Assembly (NCBI GenBank): GCA_963457665.1
Contig: OY735211.1
Coordinates: 65,656,985-65,720,984 of the forward strand
Length of the DNA stretch: 64,000 nucleotides
Direction: 5' to 3'
From: Thysanoteuthis rhombus
Lineage: Eukaryota > Mollusca > Cephalopoda > Oegopsida > Thysanoteuthidae
In this document: positions 33,601-49,689 of the stretch, piece by piece
How the letters are laid out: the number at the start of each line of letters is the position of its first letter
How positions within the stretch are numbered: position 1 is the first letter of the stretch
Translations under genes and position numbers: made by a program
Notes under the pieces: model-generated
Told to the model about the DNA's origin: nothing
Databases searched by the model: none
The model's input: only the letters and a program-made list of their open reading frames with translations

Positions 33601-36359
33601 GCTGAATCGAAAAATACATCAAATCCACCCGATCCAATGGTACCGTTGCAATCAGCACGTCAAACTACGCCAGAAAAAGCCATAAAATCGATAGGTAAAA
33701 ATGACATTCAAAAGACCATTTTTGACGGCTCACTTATGTGTGTTCTGGGAGTGCTTTCTCAACCAATAGCGGCTATTTTCATCAAATTGAGCTGAATCGA
33801 AAAATACATCAAATCCACCCAATCCAATGGTACCGTTGCAATCAGCACGTCAAACTACGCCAGAAAAAGCCATGAAATCGATAGGTAAAAATGACATTCA
33901 AAAGACCATTTTTGACGGCTCACTTATGTATGTACTGGAAGTGCCTTCTTGACCAATAGCGGCTATTTTAACCAAATTGGGCTGAATTGAAAAATACATC
34001 AAATCCACCCGATCCAATGGTACCGTTGCAATCAGCACGTCAAACTACGCCAGAAAAAGCCATAAAATCGATAGGTAAAAATGACATTCAAAAGATCATT
34101 TTTGACAGCTCAGTTATGTATGTGCTGGAAGTGCCTTTTCGACCAATAGCGGCTATTTTCATCAAATTGGGCTGAATCGAAAAATACATCAAATCCACCC
34201 GATCCAATGGTACCGTTGCAATCGGCACGTCAAACTACGCCAGAAAAAGCCATAAAATCGATAGGTAAAAATGACATTCAAAAGACCATTTTTGACGGCT
34301 CACTTATGTATGTGCTGGAAGTGCCTTCTTGACCAATAGCGGCTATTTTCATCAAATTGGGCTGAATCGAAAAATACATCAAATCCACCCAATCCAATGG
34401 TACCGTTGCAATCAGCACGTCAAACTACGCCAGAAAAAGCCATAAAATCGATAGGTAAAAATGACATTAAAAAGAACATTTGTGATGGCTCACTTATGTT
34501 CGGTAAAAATGCATTTTTGGTCAATAGTGGCTATTTCCATAAAATTGGGCTGAATCGAAAAAAATACATCAAATCTACCCGATCCAATGGTACTGTTGCA
34601 ATCAGCACGTTAAACTACGTCAGAAAAAGCCATAAAATCGATAGGTAAAAATGACATTCAAAAGACCATTTGTGACAGCTCACTTATATGCGGTAAAAAT
34701 GCATTTTCGGTCAATATTGGCTATTTCCATCAAATTGGGCTGAATCGAAAAATACATCAAATCCCCCCGATCCAATGGTACCGTTGCAATCAGCACGTCA
34801 AACTACGCCAGAAAAAGCCATAAAATCGATAGGTAAAAATGACATTCAAAAGACCATTTTTGACGGCTCACTTATATATGCGGTAAAAATGCATTTTCAG
34901 TCAATATTGGCTATTTCCATCAAAATGGGCTGAATGGAAAAATACATCCAATCCACCTGATCCAATGGCACTGTTGCAATCAGCACGTCAAACTACGCCA
35001 GAAAAAGCCATAAAATCGATAGGTAAAAATGACATTCTAAAGACCATTTTTAACGGCTCACTTATGTATGAGGTAAAAATGCATTTCCGGTCAATATTGG
35101 CTATTTACATCGAATTGGGCTGAATCGAAAAATACATCAAATCCACCCGATCCAATGGTACCGTTGCAATCAGCACGTCAAACAACGCCAGAAAAAGCCA
35201 TAAAATCGATGGGTAAAAATGACATTCAAAAGACCATTTGTGACAGCTCACTTATGTATTGCTGGAAGTGCCTTCTCGACCAATAGTGGCTATTTCCTTC
35301 AAATTGGGTTGAATCGAAAAATACATCAAATCCACCCGATCCAATGGTACCGTTGCAATCAGCACGTCAAACTACGCCAGAAAAAGCCATTAAATCGTTT
35401 GGGTAAAAATGACATTCAAAAGACCATTTTTGACAGCTCACTTATGTATGCGGTAAAGATGCTTTTTCGGTCAATATTGGCTATTTCCATCAAATTGGGC
35501 TGAATCGAAAAATACATTTAATCCACCCGATCCAATGGTACCGTTGCAATCAGCACGTCAAACTACGCCAGAAAAAGCCATAAAATCGATCGATAGAAAT
35601 GACATCCAAAAGACCATTTTTGACGGCTCACTTATGTATGTGCTGGAAGTGCCTTCTCGACCAATCGCGGCTTTTTTAATCAAATTGGGCTGAATCGAAA
35701 AATACATCAAATCCACCCAATCCAATGGTACCGTTGCAATCAGCACGTCAAACTACGCCAGAAAAAGCCATAAAATCGATAGATAGAAATGACATTCAAA
35801 AGATCATTTTTGACGGCTCACTTATGTATGTGCTGGAAGTGCCTTCTCGACCAAGAGCGGCTATTTTAATCAAATTGGACTGAATTGAAAAATACATCAA
35901 ATCCACCCGATCCAATGGTACCGTTGCAATCAGCACGTCAAACTACGCCAGAAAAAGCCATAAAATCGATAGGTAAAAATGACATTCAAAAGACCATTTT
36001 TGATGGCTCACTTATGTATGCGGTAAAAATGCATTTTCGGTCAATATTGGCTATTTCAATCAAATTGGGCTGAATCGAAAAATACATCAAATCTCCCCGA
36101 TCCAATGGTACCGTTGCAATAAGCACGTCAAACTACGCCAGAAAAAGCCATAAAATCGATAGGTAAAAATGACATTCAAAAGACTATTTTTGACGGCTCA
36201 CTTATATATGCGGTAAAAATGCATTTTCAGTCAATATTGGCTATTTCCATCAAAATGGGCTGAATCCATAAATACATCAAATCCACCGGATCCAATGGCA
36301 CTGTTGCAATCAGCACGTCAAACTACGCCAGAAAAAGCCATAAAATCGATGGGTAAAAA

Positions 36360-39300
36360 TGACATTCAAAAGACCATTTTTGTCAGCTCACTTATGTATG
36401 CAGTAAAGATGCTTTTTCGGTCAATATTGGCTATTTCCATCAAATTGGGCTGAATCGAAAAATACATCTAATCCACCCGATCCAATGGTACCGTTGCAGT
36501 CAGCACGTCACACTACGCCAGAAAAAGCCATAAAATCGATAAGTAGAAATGACATTCAAAAGATCATTCGTGACAGCTCACTTATGTATGTGCTGGAAGT
36601 GCGTCTTCGACGAATAGCGGCTATTTTCATCAAATTGGGCTGAATTGAAAAATACATCAAATCCACCCGATCCAATGGTACCGTTGCAATCAGCACGTTA
36701 AACTACGCCAGAAAAAGCCATAAAATCGATAGATAGAAATGACATTCAAAAGACCATTTGTGACAGCTCACTTATGTATTGCTGGAAGTGCCTTCTCGAC
36801 CAATAGTGGCTATTTCCTTCAAATTGGGTTGAATCGAAAAATACATCAAATCCACCCGATCCAATGGTACCGTTGCAATCAGCACGTCAAACTATGCCAG
36901 AAAAAGCCATAAAATCGATGGGTAAAAATGACATTTAAAAGACCATTTTTGACAGCTCACTTATGTATGCGGTAAAGATGCTTTTTCGGTCAATATTGGC
37001 TATTTCCATCAAATTGGGCTGAATCGAAAAATACATCTAATCCACCCGATCCAATGGTACCGTTGCAATCAGCACGTCAAACTACGCCAGAAAAAGCCAT
37101 AAAATCGATAGATAGAAATGACATCCAAAAGACCATTTTTGACGGCTCACTTATGTATGTGCTGGAAGTGCCTTCTCGACCAATATCTGCTATTTTAATC
37201 AAATTGGGCTGAATCGAAAAATACATCAAATCCACCCGATCCAATGGTACCGTTGCAATCAGCACGTCAAACTACGCCAGAAAAAGCCATAAAATCGATA
37301 GGTAAAAATGACATTCAAAAGACCATTTTTGATGGCTCACTTATGTATGCGGTAAAAATGCATTTTCGGTCAATATTGGCTATTTCAATCAAATTGGGCT
37401 GAATCGAAAAATACATCAAATCTCCCCAATCCAATGGTACCGTTGCAATAAGCACGTCAAACTACGCCAGAAAAAGCCATAAAATCGATAGGTAAAAATG
37501 ACATTCAAAAGACCATTTTTGACGGCTCACTTATATATGCGGTAAAAATGCATTTTCAGTCAATATTGGCTATTTCCATCAAAATGGGCTGAATCCATAA
37601 ATACATCAAATCCACCGGATCCAATGGCACTGTTGCAATCAGCACGTCAAACTACGCCAGAAAAAGCCATAAAATCGATGGGTAAAAATGACATTCAAAA
37701 GACCATTTTTGTCAGCTCACTTATGTATGCGGTAAAGATGCTTTTTCGGTCAATATTGGCTATTTCCATCAAATTGGGCTGAATCGAAAAATACATCTAA
37801 TCCACCCGATCCAATGGTACCGTTGCAGTCAGCACGTCACACTACGCCAGAAAAAGCCATAAAATCGATAAGTAGAAATGACATTCAAAAGATCATTCGT
37901 GACAGCTCACTTATGTATGTGCTGGAAGTGCGTCTTCGACGAATAGCGGCTATTTTCATCAAATTGGGCTGAATTGAAAAATACATCAAATCCACCCGAT
38001 CCAATGGTACCGTTGCAATCAGCACGTTAAACTACGCCAGAAAAAGCCATAAAATCGATAGATAGAAATGACATTCAAAAGACCATTTTTGACGGCTCAC
38101 TTATGTATGTGCTGGAAGTGCCTTCTCGACCAATAGCGACTATTTTCATCAAGAATTGGGCTGAATCGAAAAATACATTAAATCCACCCGATCCAATGGT
38201 ACCGTTGCAATCAGCACGTCAAACTACGCCAGAAAAAGCCATAAAATCGATAGATAGAAATGACATTCAAAAGACCATTTTTGACGGCTCACTTATGTAT
38301 ATGCTGGAAGTGCTTTCTCGACCAATATCGGTTATTTTCATCAAATTGGGCTGAATCGAAAAATACATCAAATCCACCCGATCCAATGGTACCGTTGCAA
38401 TCAGCACGTCAAACTACGCCAGAAAAAGCCATAAAATCGATAGGTAAAAATGACATTCAAAAGATCATTTTTGACGGCTCACTTATGTATGTGCTGGAAG
38501 TGCCTTCTCGACCAATATCGGCTATTTCCATCAAATTGGGCTGAATTGAAAAATACATCAAATCCACCCGATGCAATGGTACCGTTGCAATCAGCACGTC
38601 AAACTACGCCAGAAAAAGCCATAAAATCGATAGGTAAAAATGACATTCAAAAGACCATTTTTGATGGCTCACTTATGTATGCGGTAAAAATGCATTTTCG
38701 GTCAATATTGGCTATTTCAATCAAATTGGGCTGAATCGAAAAATACATCAAATCTCCCCGATCCAATGGTACCGTTGCAATAAGCACGTCAAACTACGCC
38801 AGAAAAAGCCATAAAATCGATAGGTAAAAATGACATTCAAAAGACCATTTTTGACGGCTCACTTATATATGCGGTAAAAATGCATTTTCAGTCAATATTG
38901 GCTATTTCCATCAAAATGGGCTGAATCCATAAATACATCAAATCCACCGGATCCAATGGCACTGTTGCAATCAGCACGTCAAACTACGCCAGAAAAAGCC
39001 ATAAAATCGATGGGTAAAAATGACATTCAAAAGACCATTTTTGTCAGCTCACTTATGTATGCGGTAAAGATGCTTTTTCGGTCAATATTGGCTATTTCCA
39101 TCAAATTGGGCTGAATCGAAAAATACATCTAATCCACCCGATCCAATGGTACCGTTGCAGTCAGCACGTCACACTACGCCAGAAAAAGCCATAAAATCGA
39201 TAAGTAGAAATGACATTCAAAAGATCATTCGTGACAGCTCACTTATGTATGTGCTGGAAGTGCGTCTTCGACGAATAGCGGCTATTTTCATCAAATTGGG

Positions 39301-42300
39301 CTGAATTGAAAAATACATCAAATCCACCCGATCCAATGGTACCGTTGCAATCAGCACGTTAAACTACGCCAGAAAAAGCCATAAAATCGATAGATAGAAA
39401 TGACATTCAAAAGACCATTTTTGACGGCTCACTTATGTATGTGCTGGAAGTGCCTTCTCGACCAATAGCGACTATTTTCATCAAGAATTGGGCTGAATCG
39501 AAAAATACATTAAATCCACCCGATCCAATGGTACCGTTGCAATCAGCACGTCAAACTACGCCAGAAAAAGCCATAAAATCGATGGATAGAAATGACATTC
39601 AAAAGACCATTTTTGACGGCTCACTTATGTATGTGCTGGAAGTGCCTTCTCGACCAATATCGGTTATTTTCATCAAATTGGGCTGAATCGAAAAATACAT
39701 CAAATCCACCCGATGCAATGGTACCGTTGCAATCAGCACGTCAAACTACGCCAGAAAAAGCCATAAAATCGATAGGTAAAAATGACATTCAAAAGATCAT
39801 TTTTGACGGCTCACTTATGTATGTGCTGGAAGTGCCTTCTCGACCAATATCGGCTATTTCCATCAAATTGGGCTGAATCGAAAAATACATCAAATCCCCC
39901 CGATCCAATGGTACCGTTGCAATCAGCACGTCAAACTACGCCAGAAAAAGCCATAAAATCGATAGGTAAAAATGACATTCAAAAGACCATTTTTGACGGC
40001 TCACTTATATATGCGGTAAAAATGCATTTTCAGTCAATATTGGCTATTTCCATCAAAATGGGCTGAATGGAAAAATACATCAAATCCACCTGATCCAATG
40101 GCACTGTTGCAATCAGCACGTCAAACTACGCCAGAAAAAGCCATAAAATCGATAGGTAAAAATGACATTCTAAAGACCATTTTTAACGGCTCACTTATGT
40201 ATGAGGTAAAAATGCATTTCCGGTCAATATTGGCTATTTACATCGAATTGGGCTGAATCGAAAAATACATCAAATCCACCCGATCCAATGGTACCGTTGC
40301 AATCAGCACGTCAAACAACGCCAGAAAAAGCCATAAAATCGATGGGTAAAAATGACATTCAAAAGACCATTTGTGACAGCTCACTTATGTATTGCTGGAA
40401 GTGCCTTCTCGACCAAGAGCGGCTATTTTAATCAAATTGGACTGAATTGAAAAATACATCAAATCCACCCGATCCAATGGTACCGTTGCAATCAGCACGT
40501 CAAACTACGCCAGAAAAAACCATAAAATCGATAGGTAAAAATGACATTCAAAAGACCATTTTTGATGGCTCACTTATGTATGCGGTAAAAATGCATTTTC
40601 GGTCAATATTGGCTATTTCAATCAAATTGGGCTGAATCGAAAAATACATCAAATCTCCCCGATCCAATGGTACCGTTGCAATAAGCACGTCAAACTACGC
40701 CAGAAAAAGCCATAAAATCGATAGGTAAAAATGACATTCAAAAGACCATTTTTGACGGCTCACTTATATATGCGGTAAAAATGCATTTTCAGTCAATATT
40801 GGCGCTTTCCATCAAAATGGGCTGAATCCATAAATACGTCAAATCCACTGGATCCAATGGCACTGTTGCAATCAGCACGTCAAACTACGCCAGAAAAAGC
40901 CATAAAATCGATGGGTAAAAATGACATTCAAAAGACCATTTTTGTCAGCTCACTTATGTATGCGGTAAAGATGCTTTTTCGGTCAATATTGGCTATTTCC
41001 ATCAAATTGGGCTGAATCTAAAAATACATCTAATCCACCCGATCCAATGGTACCGTTGCAGTCAGCACGTCACACTACGCCAGAAAAAGCCATAAAATCG
41101 ATAAGTAGAAATGACATTCAAAAGATCATTCGTGACAGCTCACTTATGTATGTGCTGGAAGTGCGTCTTCGACGAATAGCGGCTATTTTCATCAAATTGG
41201 GCTGAATTGAAAAATACATCAAATCCACCCGATCCAATGGTACCGTTGCAATCAGCACGTTAAACTACGCCAGAAAAAGCCATAAAATCGATAGATAGAA
41301 ATGACATTCAAAAGACCATTTTTGACGGCTCACTTATGTATGTGCTGGAAGTGCCTTCTCGACCAATAGCAACTATTTTCATCAAGAATTGGGCTGAATC
41401 GAAAAATACATTAAATCCACCCGATCCAATGGTACCGTTGCAATCAGCACATCAAACTACGCCAGAAAAAGCCATAAAATCGATAGATAGAAATGACATT
41501 CAAAAGACCATTTTTGACGGCTCACTTATGTATGTGCTGGAAGTGCCTTCTCGACCAATATCGGTTATTTTCATCAAATTGGGCTGAATCGAAAAATACA
41601 TCAAATCCACCCGATGCAATGGTACCGTTGCAATCAGCACGTCAAACTACGCCAGAAAAAGCCATAAAATCGATAGGTAAAAATGACATTCAAAAGATCA
41701 TTTTTGACGGCTCACTTATGTATGTGCTGGAAGTGCCTTCTCGACCAATATCGGCTATTTCCATCAAATTGGGCTGAATCGAAAAATACATCAAATCCCC
41801 CCGATCCAATGGTACCGTTGCAATCAGCACGTCAAACTACGTCAGAAAAAGCCATAAAATCGATAGGTAAAAATGACATTCTAAAGACCATTTTTAACGG
41901 CTCACTTATGTATGAGGTAAAAATGCATTTCCGGTCAATATTGGCTATTTACATCGAATTGGGCTGAATCGAAAAATACATCAAATCCACCCGATCCAAT
42001 GGTACCGTTGCAATCAGCACGTCAAACAACGCCAGAAAAAGCCATAAAATCGATGGGTAAAAATGACATTCAAAAGACCATTTGTGACAGCTCACTTATG
42101 TATTGCTGGAAGTGCCTTCTCGACCAATAGTGGCTATTTCCTTCAAATTGGGTTGAATCGAAAAATACATCAAATCCACCCGATCCAATTGTACCGTTGC
42201 AATCAGCACGTTAAACTACGCCAGAAAAAGCCATAAAATCGATGGGTAAAAATGACATTCAAAAGACCATTTTTGACAGCTCACTTATGTATGCGGTAAA

Positions 42301-44620
42301 GATGCTTTTTCGGTCAATATTGGCTATTTCCATCAAATTGGGCTGAATCGAAAAATACATCTAATCCACCCGATCCAATGGTACCGTTGCAATCAGCACG
42401 TCAAACTACACCAGAAAAAGCCATAAAATCGATAGATAGAAATGACATCCAAAAGACCATTTTTGACGGCTCACTTATGTATGTGCTGGAAGTGCCTTCT
42501 CGACCAATATCGGCTATTTAAATCAAATTGGGCTGAATCGAAAAATACATCAAATCCACCCGATCCAATGGTACCGTTGCAATCAGCACGTCAAACTACG
42601 CCAGAAAAAGCCATAAAATCGATAGGTAAAAATGACATTCAAAAGACCATTTTTGATGGCTCACTTATGTATGCGGTAAAAATGCATTTTCGGTCAATAT
42701 TGGCTATTTCAATCAAATTGGGCTGAATCGAAAAATACATCAAACCTCCCCGATCCAATGGTACCGTTGCAATAAGCACGTCAAACTACGCCAGAAAAAG
42801 CCATAAAATCGATAGGTAAAAATGACATTCAAAAGACCATTTTTGACGGCTCACTTATATATGCGGTAAAAATGCATTTTCAGTCAATATTGGCTATTTC
42901 CATCAAAATGGGCTGAATCCATAAATACGTCAAATCCACTGGATCCAATGGCACTGTTGCAATCAGCACGTCAAACTACGCCAGAAAAAGCCATAAAATC
43001 GATGGGTAAAAATGACATTCAAAAGACCATTTTTGACAGCTCACTTATGTATGCGGTAAAGATGCTTTTTCGGTCAATATTGGCTATTTCCATCAAATTG
43101 GGCTGAATCGAAAAATACATCTAATCCACCCGATCCAATGGTACCGTTGCAGTCAGCACGTCACACTACGCCAGAAAAAGCCATAAAATCGATAAGTAGA
43201 AATGACATTCAAAAGATCATTCGTGACAGCTCACTTATGTATGTGCTGGAAGTGCGTCTTCGACGAATAGCGGCTATTTTCATCAAATTGGGCTGAATTG
43301 AAAAATACATCAAATCCACCCGATCCAATGGTACCGTTGCAATCAGCACGTTAAACTACGCCAGAAAAAGCCATAAAATCGATAGATAGAAATGACATTC
43401 AAAAGACCATTTTTGACGGCTCACTTATGTATGTGCTGGAAGTGCCTTCTCGACCAATAGCGACTATTTTCATCAAGAATTGGGCTGAATCGAAAAATAC
43501 ATTAAATCCACCCGATCCAATGGTACCGTTGCAATCAGCACGTCAAACTACGCCAGAAAAAGCCATAAAATCGATAGGTAAAAATGACATTCAAAAGATC
43601 ATTTTTGACAGCTCACTTATGTATGTGCTGGAAGTGCCTTCTCGACCAATATCGGCTATTTCCATCAAATTGGGCTGAATCGAAAAATACATCAAATCCC
43701 CCCGATCAAATGGTACCGTTGCAATCAGCACGTCAAACTACACCAGAAAAAGCCATAAAATCGATAGGTAAAAATGACATTCAAAAGACCATTTTTGACG
43801 GCTCACTTATATATGCGGTAAAAATGCATTTTCAGTCAATATTGGCTATTTCCATCAAAATGGGCTGAATCGAAAAATATATCAAATCCACCTGATCCAA
43901 TGGCACTGTTGCAATCAGCACGTCAAACTACGCCAGAAAAAGCCATAAAATCGATAGGTAAAAATGACATTCTAAAGACCATTTTTAACGGCTCACTTAT
44001 GTATGAGGTAAAAATGCATTTTCGGTCAATATTGGCTATTTACATCAAATTGGGCTGAATCGAAAAATACATCAAATCCACCCGATCCAATGGTACCGTT
44101 GCAATCAGCAGGTCAAACAACGCCAGAAAAAGCCATAAAATCGATAGGTAAAAATGACATTCAAAAGACCATTTGTGACGGCTCACTTATGTATGTGCTG
44201 GAAGTGCCTTCTCGACCAATAGCGGCTATTTTCATCAAATTGGGTTGAATCGAAAAATACATCAAATCCAGCCGATCCAATGGTACTGTTGCAATCAGCA
44301 CGTCAAACTACGCCAGAAAAAGCCATAAAATCGATGGGTAAAAATGACATTCAAAAGACCATTTTTGACAGCTCACTTATGTATGCGGTAAAGATGCTTT
44401 TTCGGTCAATATTGGCTATTTCCATCAAATTGGGCTGAATCGAAAAATACATCTAATCCACCCGATCCAATGGTACTGTTGCAATCAGCACGTCAAACTA
44501 CGCCAGAAAAAGCCATAAAATCGATAGATAGAAATGACATCCAAAAGACCATTTTTGACGGCTCACTTATGCATGTGCTGGAAGTGCCTTCTCGACCAAT
44601 ATCGGCTATTTTCATCAAGA
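36360..44620 (+). repeat. Higher-order repeats of 7, 7, 10 and 11 monomers
   Basis: The rare block GCGTCTTCGACGAATAGC recurs at 36601, 37930, 39262, 41163 and 43254. The intervals are 1329, 1332, 1901 and 2091 bp, that is 7, 7, 10 and 11 monomers within 1-2 bp. The same monomer order follows each time, including a 192-bp variant with CATCAAGAATTGGG (near 38148, 39480, 41382 and 43473). The differing interval lengths indicate unequal exchange that added or removed whole monomers. Confidence 0.9.
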
Positions 44621-47600
44621 ATTGGGCTGAATCGAAAAATACATTAAATCCACCCGATCCAATGGTACCGTTGCAATCAGCACGTCAAACTACGCCAGAA
44701 AAAGCCATAAAATCGATAGGTAAAAATGACATTCAAAAGATCATTTTTGACGGCTCACTTATGTATATGCTGGAAGTGCCTTCTCGACCAAGAGCGGCTA
44801 TTTTCATCAAATTGGGCTGAATCGAAAAATACATCAAATCCACCCGATCCAATGGTACCGTTGCAATCAGCACGTCAAACTACGCCAGAAAAAGCCATAA
44901 AATCGATAGGTAAAAATGACATTCAAAAGACCATTTTTGACGGCTCACTTATGTATGCGGTAAAAATGCATTTTCGGTCAATATTGGCTATTTCAATCAA
45001 ATTGGGCTGAATCGAAAAATACATCAAATCCACCCGATCCAATGGTACCGTGTCAATCAGCACGTCAAACTACGCCAGAAAAAGCCATAAAATCGATATG
45101 TAAAAATGACATTCAAAAGACCATTTGTGACAGCTCACTTATGTATGCGGTAAAACTGCCTTTTTGGTCAATCTTGGCTATTTCCATCAAATTGGGCTGA
45201 ATCGAAAAATACATCAAATCTCCCCGATCCAATGGTACCGTTGCAATAAGCACGTCAAACTACGCCAGAAAAAGCCATAAAATCGATAGGTAAAAATGAC
45301 ATTCAAAAGACAATTTTTGACGGCTCACTTATATATGCGGTAAAAATGCATTTTCAGTCAATATTGGCTATTTCCATCAAATTGGGCTGAATCGAAAAAT
45401 ACATCAAATCCACCTGATCCAATGGCACTGTTGCAATCAGCACGTTAAACTACGCCAGAAAAAGCCATAAAATCGATAGGTAAAAATGACATTCAAAAGA
45501 CCATTGGTGACGGCTCACTTATGTATGAGGTAAAAATGCATTTTCGGTCAATATTGGCTATTTCCATCGAATTGGGCTGAATCGAAAAATACATCAAATC
45601 CACCCGATCCAATGGTACCGTTGCAATCAGCACGTCAAACAACGCCAGAAAAAGCCATAAAATCGATAGGTAAAAATGACATTCAAAAGACCATTTGTGA
45701 CAGCTCACTTATGTATGTGCTGGAAGTGCCTTCTCGACCAATAGTGGGTATTTCCTTCAAATTGGGTTGAATCGAAAAATACATCAAATCCACCCGGTCC
45801 AATGGTACCGTTGCAATCAGCAGGTCAAACTACGTCAGAAAAAGCCATAAAATCGATGGGTAAAAATGACATTCAAAAGACCATTTTTGACAGCTCACTT
45901 ATGTATGCGGTAAAGATGCTTTTTCGGTCAATATTGGCTATTTCCATCAAATTGGGCTGAATCGAAAAATACATCAAATCCACCCGATCCAATGGTACCG
46001 TTGCAGTCAGCACGTCAAACTACGCCAGAAAAAGCCATAAAATCTATAGATAGAAATGACATTCAAAAGACCATTTTTGACGGCTCACTTATGTATGTGC
46101 TGGAAGTGCCTTCTCGACCAATATTGGCTATTTTCACCAAATTGGGCTGAATCGAAAAATACATCAAATCCACCTGATCCAATGGTACTGTTGCAATCAG
46201 CACGTCAAACTACGCCAGAAAGAGCCATAAAATCGATAGGTAAAAATGACATTCAAAAGACCATTTTTGATGGCTCACTTATGTATGCAGTAAAAATGCA
46301 TTTTCGGTCAATATTGGCTATTTCAATCAAATTGGGCTGAATCGAAAAATACATCAAATCCACCCGATCCAATGGTACCGTTGCAATCAGCACGTCAAAC
46401 TACGCCAGAAAAAGCCATAAAATCGCTAGGTAAAAATGACATTCAAAAGACCATTTGTGACAGGTCACTTATGCATGCGGTAAAACTGCATTTTCGCTCA
46501 ATATTGGCTATTTCCATTAAATTGGGCTGAATCGAAAAATACATCAAATCTCCCCGATCCAATGGTACCGTTGCAATCAGCACGTCAAACTACGCCAGAA
46601 AAAGCCATAAAATCGATAGGTAAAAATGACATTCAAAAGACCATTTTTGACGGCTCACTTATATATGCGGTAAAAATGCTTTTTCAGTCAATATTGGCTA
46701 TTTCCATCAAATTTGGCTGAATCGAAAAATACATCGAATCCACCCGATCCAATGGTACCGTTGATATCAGCACGTCAAACAACGCCAGAAAAAGCCATAA
46801 AATCGATAGGTAAAAATGACATTCAAAAGACCATTTGTGACTCTCATTTATGTATCCAGTAAAAATGCATTTTTGGTCAATATTGGCTATTTCCATCAAA
46901 TTGGGCTTAATCGAAAAATACATCAAATCCACCCGATCAAATGGTACCGTTGCAATCAGCACGTCAAACTACGCCAGAAAAAGCCATAAAATCGATAGGT
47001 AAAAATGACATTCAAAAGACCATTTTTGACGGCTCACTTATGTATGCCGTAAAAATGCATTTTCGGTCAATATTGGCTATTTCAATCAAATTGGGCTGAA
47101 TCGAAAAATACATCAAATCCACCCGATCCAATGGTACCGTTGCAATCAGCACGTCAAACTACGCCAGAAAAAGCCATAAAATCGATAGGTAAAAATGACA
47201 TTAAAAAGAACATTTGTGACGGCTCACTTATGTATGCGGTAAAAATGCATTTTTTGTCAATATTGGCTATTTCCATCAAATTGGGCTGAATCGAAAAATA
47301 CATCAAATCTACCCGATCCAATGGTACCGTTGCAATCAGCACGTCAAACTACGCCAGAAAAAGCCATAAAATCGATAGGTAAAAATGACATTCAAAAGAC
47401 CATTGGTGACGGCTCACTTATGTATGAGGTAAAAATGCATTTTCGGTCAATATTGGCTATTTCTATCGAATTGGGCTGAATCGAAAAATACATCAAATCC
47501 ACCCGATCCAATGGTACCGTGTCAATCAGCACGTCAAACAACGCCAGAAAAAGCCATAAAATCGATAGGTAAAAATGACATTCAAAAGACCATTTGTGAC

Positions 47601-48549
47601 GGCTCACTTATGTATGTGCTGGAAGTGCCTTCTCGACCAATAGTGGCTATTTCCTTCAAATTAGGTTGAATCGAAAAATACATCAAATCCACCCGGTCCA
47701 ATGGTACCGTTGCAATCAGAACGTCAAACTACGCCAGAAAAAGCCATAAAATCGATGGGTAAAAATGACATTCAAAAGACCATTTTTGACAGCTCACTTA
47801 TGTATGCGGTAAAGATGCTTTTTCGGTCAATATTGGCTATTTCAATCAAATTGGGCTGAATCGAAAAATACATCAAATCCACCCGATCCAATGGTACCGT
47901 TGCAATCAGCACGTCAAACTACGCCAAAAAAAGCCATAAAATCGATAAGTAGAAATGACATTCAAAAGATCATTCGTGACGGCTCACTTATGTATGTGCT
48001 GGAAGTGCCTCTTCGACGAATAGCAGCTATTTTATTCAAATTGGGCTGAATTGAAAAATACATCAAATCCACCCGATCCAATGGTACCGTTGCAATCAGC
48101 ACGTCAAACTACGCCAGAAAAAGCCATAAAATCGATAGGTAAAAATGACATTCAAAAGACCATTTTTGACGGCTCACTTATATATGCGGTAAAAATGCTT
48201 TTTCAGTCAATATTGGCTATTTCCATCAAATTTGGCTGAATCGAAAAATACATCGAATCCACCCGATCCAATGGTACCGTTGCAATCAGCACGTCAAACA
48301 ACGCCAGAAAAAGCCATAAAATCGATAGGTAAAAATGACATTCAAAAGACCATTGGTGACGGCTCACTTATGTATCCAGTAAAAATGCATTTTTGGTCAA
48401 TATTGGCTATTTCCATCAAATTGGGCTTAATCGAAAAATATATCAAATCCACCCGATCAAATGGTACTGTTGCAATCAGCACGTCAAACTACGCCAGAAA
48501 AAGCCATAAAATCGATAGGTAAAAATGACATTCAAAAGACCATTTTTGA

Positions 48550-49689
48550 CGGCTCACTTATGTATGCGGTAAAAATGCATTTTCGGTCAATATTGGCTAT
48601 TTCAATCAAATTGGGCTGAATCGAAAAATACATCAAATCCACCCGATCCAATGGTACCGTTGCAATCAGCACGTCAAACTACGCCAGAAAAAGCCATAAA
48701 ATCGATTGGTAAAAATGACATTAAAAAGAACATTTGTGACGGCTCACTTATGTATGCGGTAAAAATGCATTTTTTGTCAATATTGGCTATTTCCATCGAA
48801 TTGGGCTGAATCGAAAAATACATCAAATCTACCCGATCCAATGGTACCGTTGCAATCAGCACGTCAAACTACGCCACAAAAAGCCATAAAATCCATAGGT
48901 AAAAATGACATTCAAAAGACCATTGGTGACGGCTCACTTATGTATGAGGTAAAAATGCATTTTCGGTCAATATTGGCTATTTCTATCGAATTGGGCTGAA
49001 TCGAAAAATACATCAAATCCACCCGATCCAATGGTACCGTTGCAATCAGCACGTCAAACTACGCCAGAAAAAGCCATAAAATCGATAGGTAAAAATGACA
49101 TTCAAAAGACCATTTTTGACAGCTCACTTATGTATGCGGTAAAAATGCATTTTCGGTCAATATTGGCTATTTCAATCAAATTGGGCTGAATCGAAAAATA
49201 CATCAAATCCACCCGATCCAATGGTACCGTTGCAATCAGCACGTCAAACTACGCCAGAAAAAGCCATAAAATCGATTGGTAAAAATGACATTAAAAAGAA
49301 CATTTGTGACGGCTCACTTATGTATGCGGTAAAAATGCATTTTTTGTCAATATTGGCTATTTCCATCGAATTGGGCTGAATCGAAAAATACATCAAATCT
49401 ACCCGATCCAATGGTACCGTTGCAATCAGCACGTCAAACTACGCCACAAAAAGCCATAAAATCCATAGGTAAAAATGACATTCAAAAGACCATTGGTGAC
49501 GGCTCACTTATGTATGAGGTAAAAATGCATTTTCGGTCAATATTGGCTATTTCTATCGAATTGGGCTGAATCGAAAAATACATCAAATCCACCCGATCCA
49601 ATGGTACCGTTGCAATCAGCACGTCAAACAACGCCAGAAAAAGCCATAAAATCGATAGGTAAAAATGACATTCAAAAGACCATTTTTGA
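48550..49689 (+). repeat. Three-monomer duplication, period 570 bp
   Basis: 48550-49119 and 49120-49689 are nearly identical. Both contain the rare variants ATTAAAAAGAACATTTGTG, CATTTTTTGTCAATATTGG, GCCACAAAAAGCC and ATTTCTATCGAATTGGG. Only a few substitutions separate them. A related but not identical three-monomer group lies 1520 bp (8 monomers) upstream at about 47190. Confidence 0.9.
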
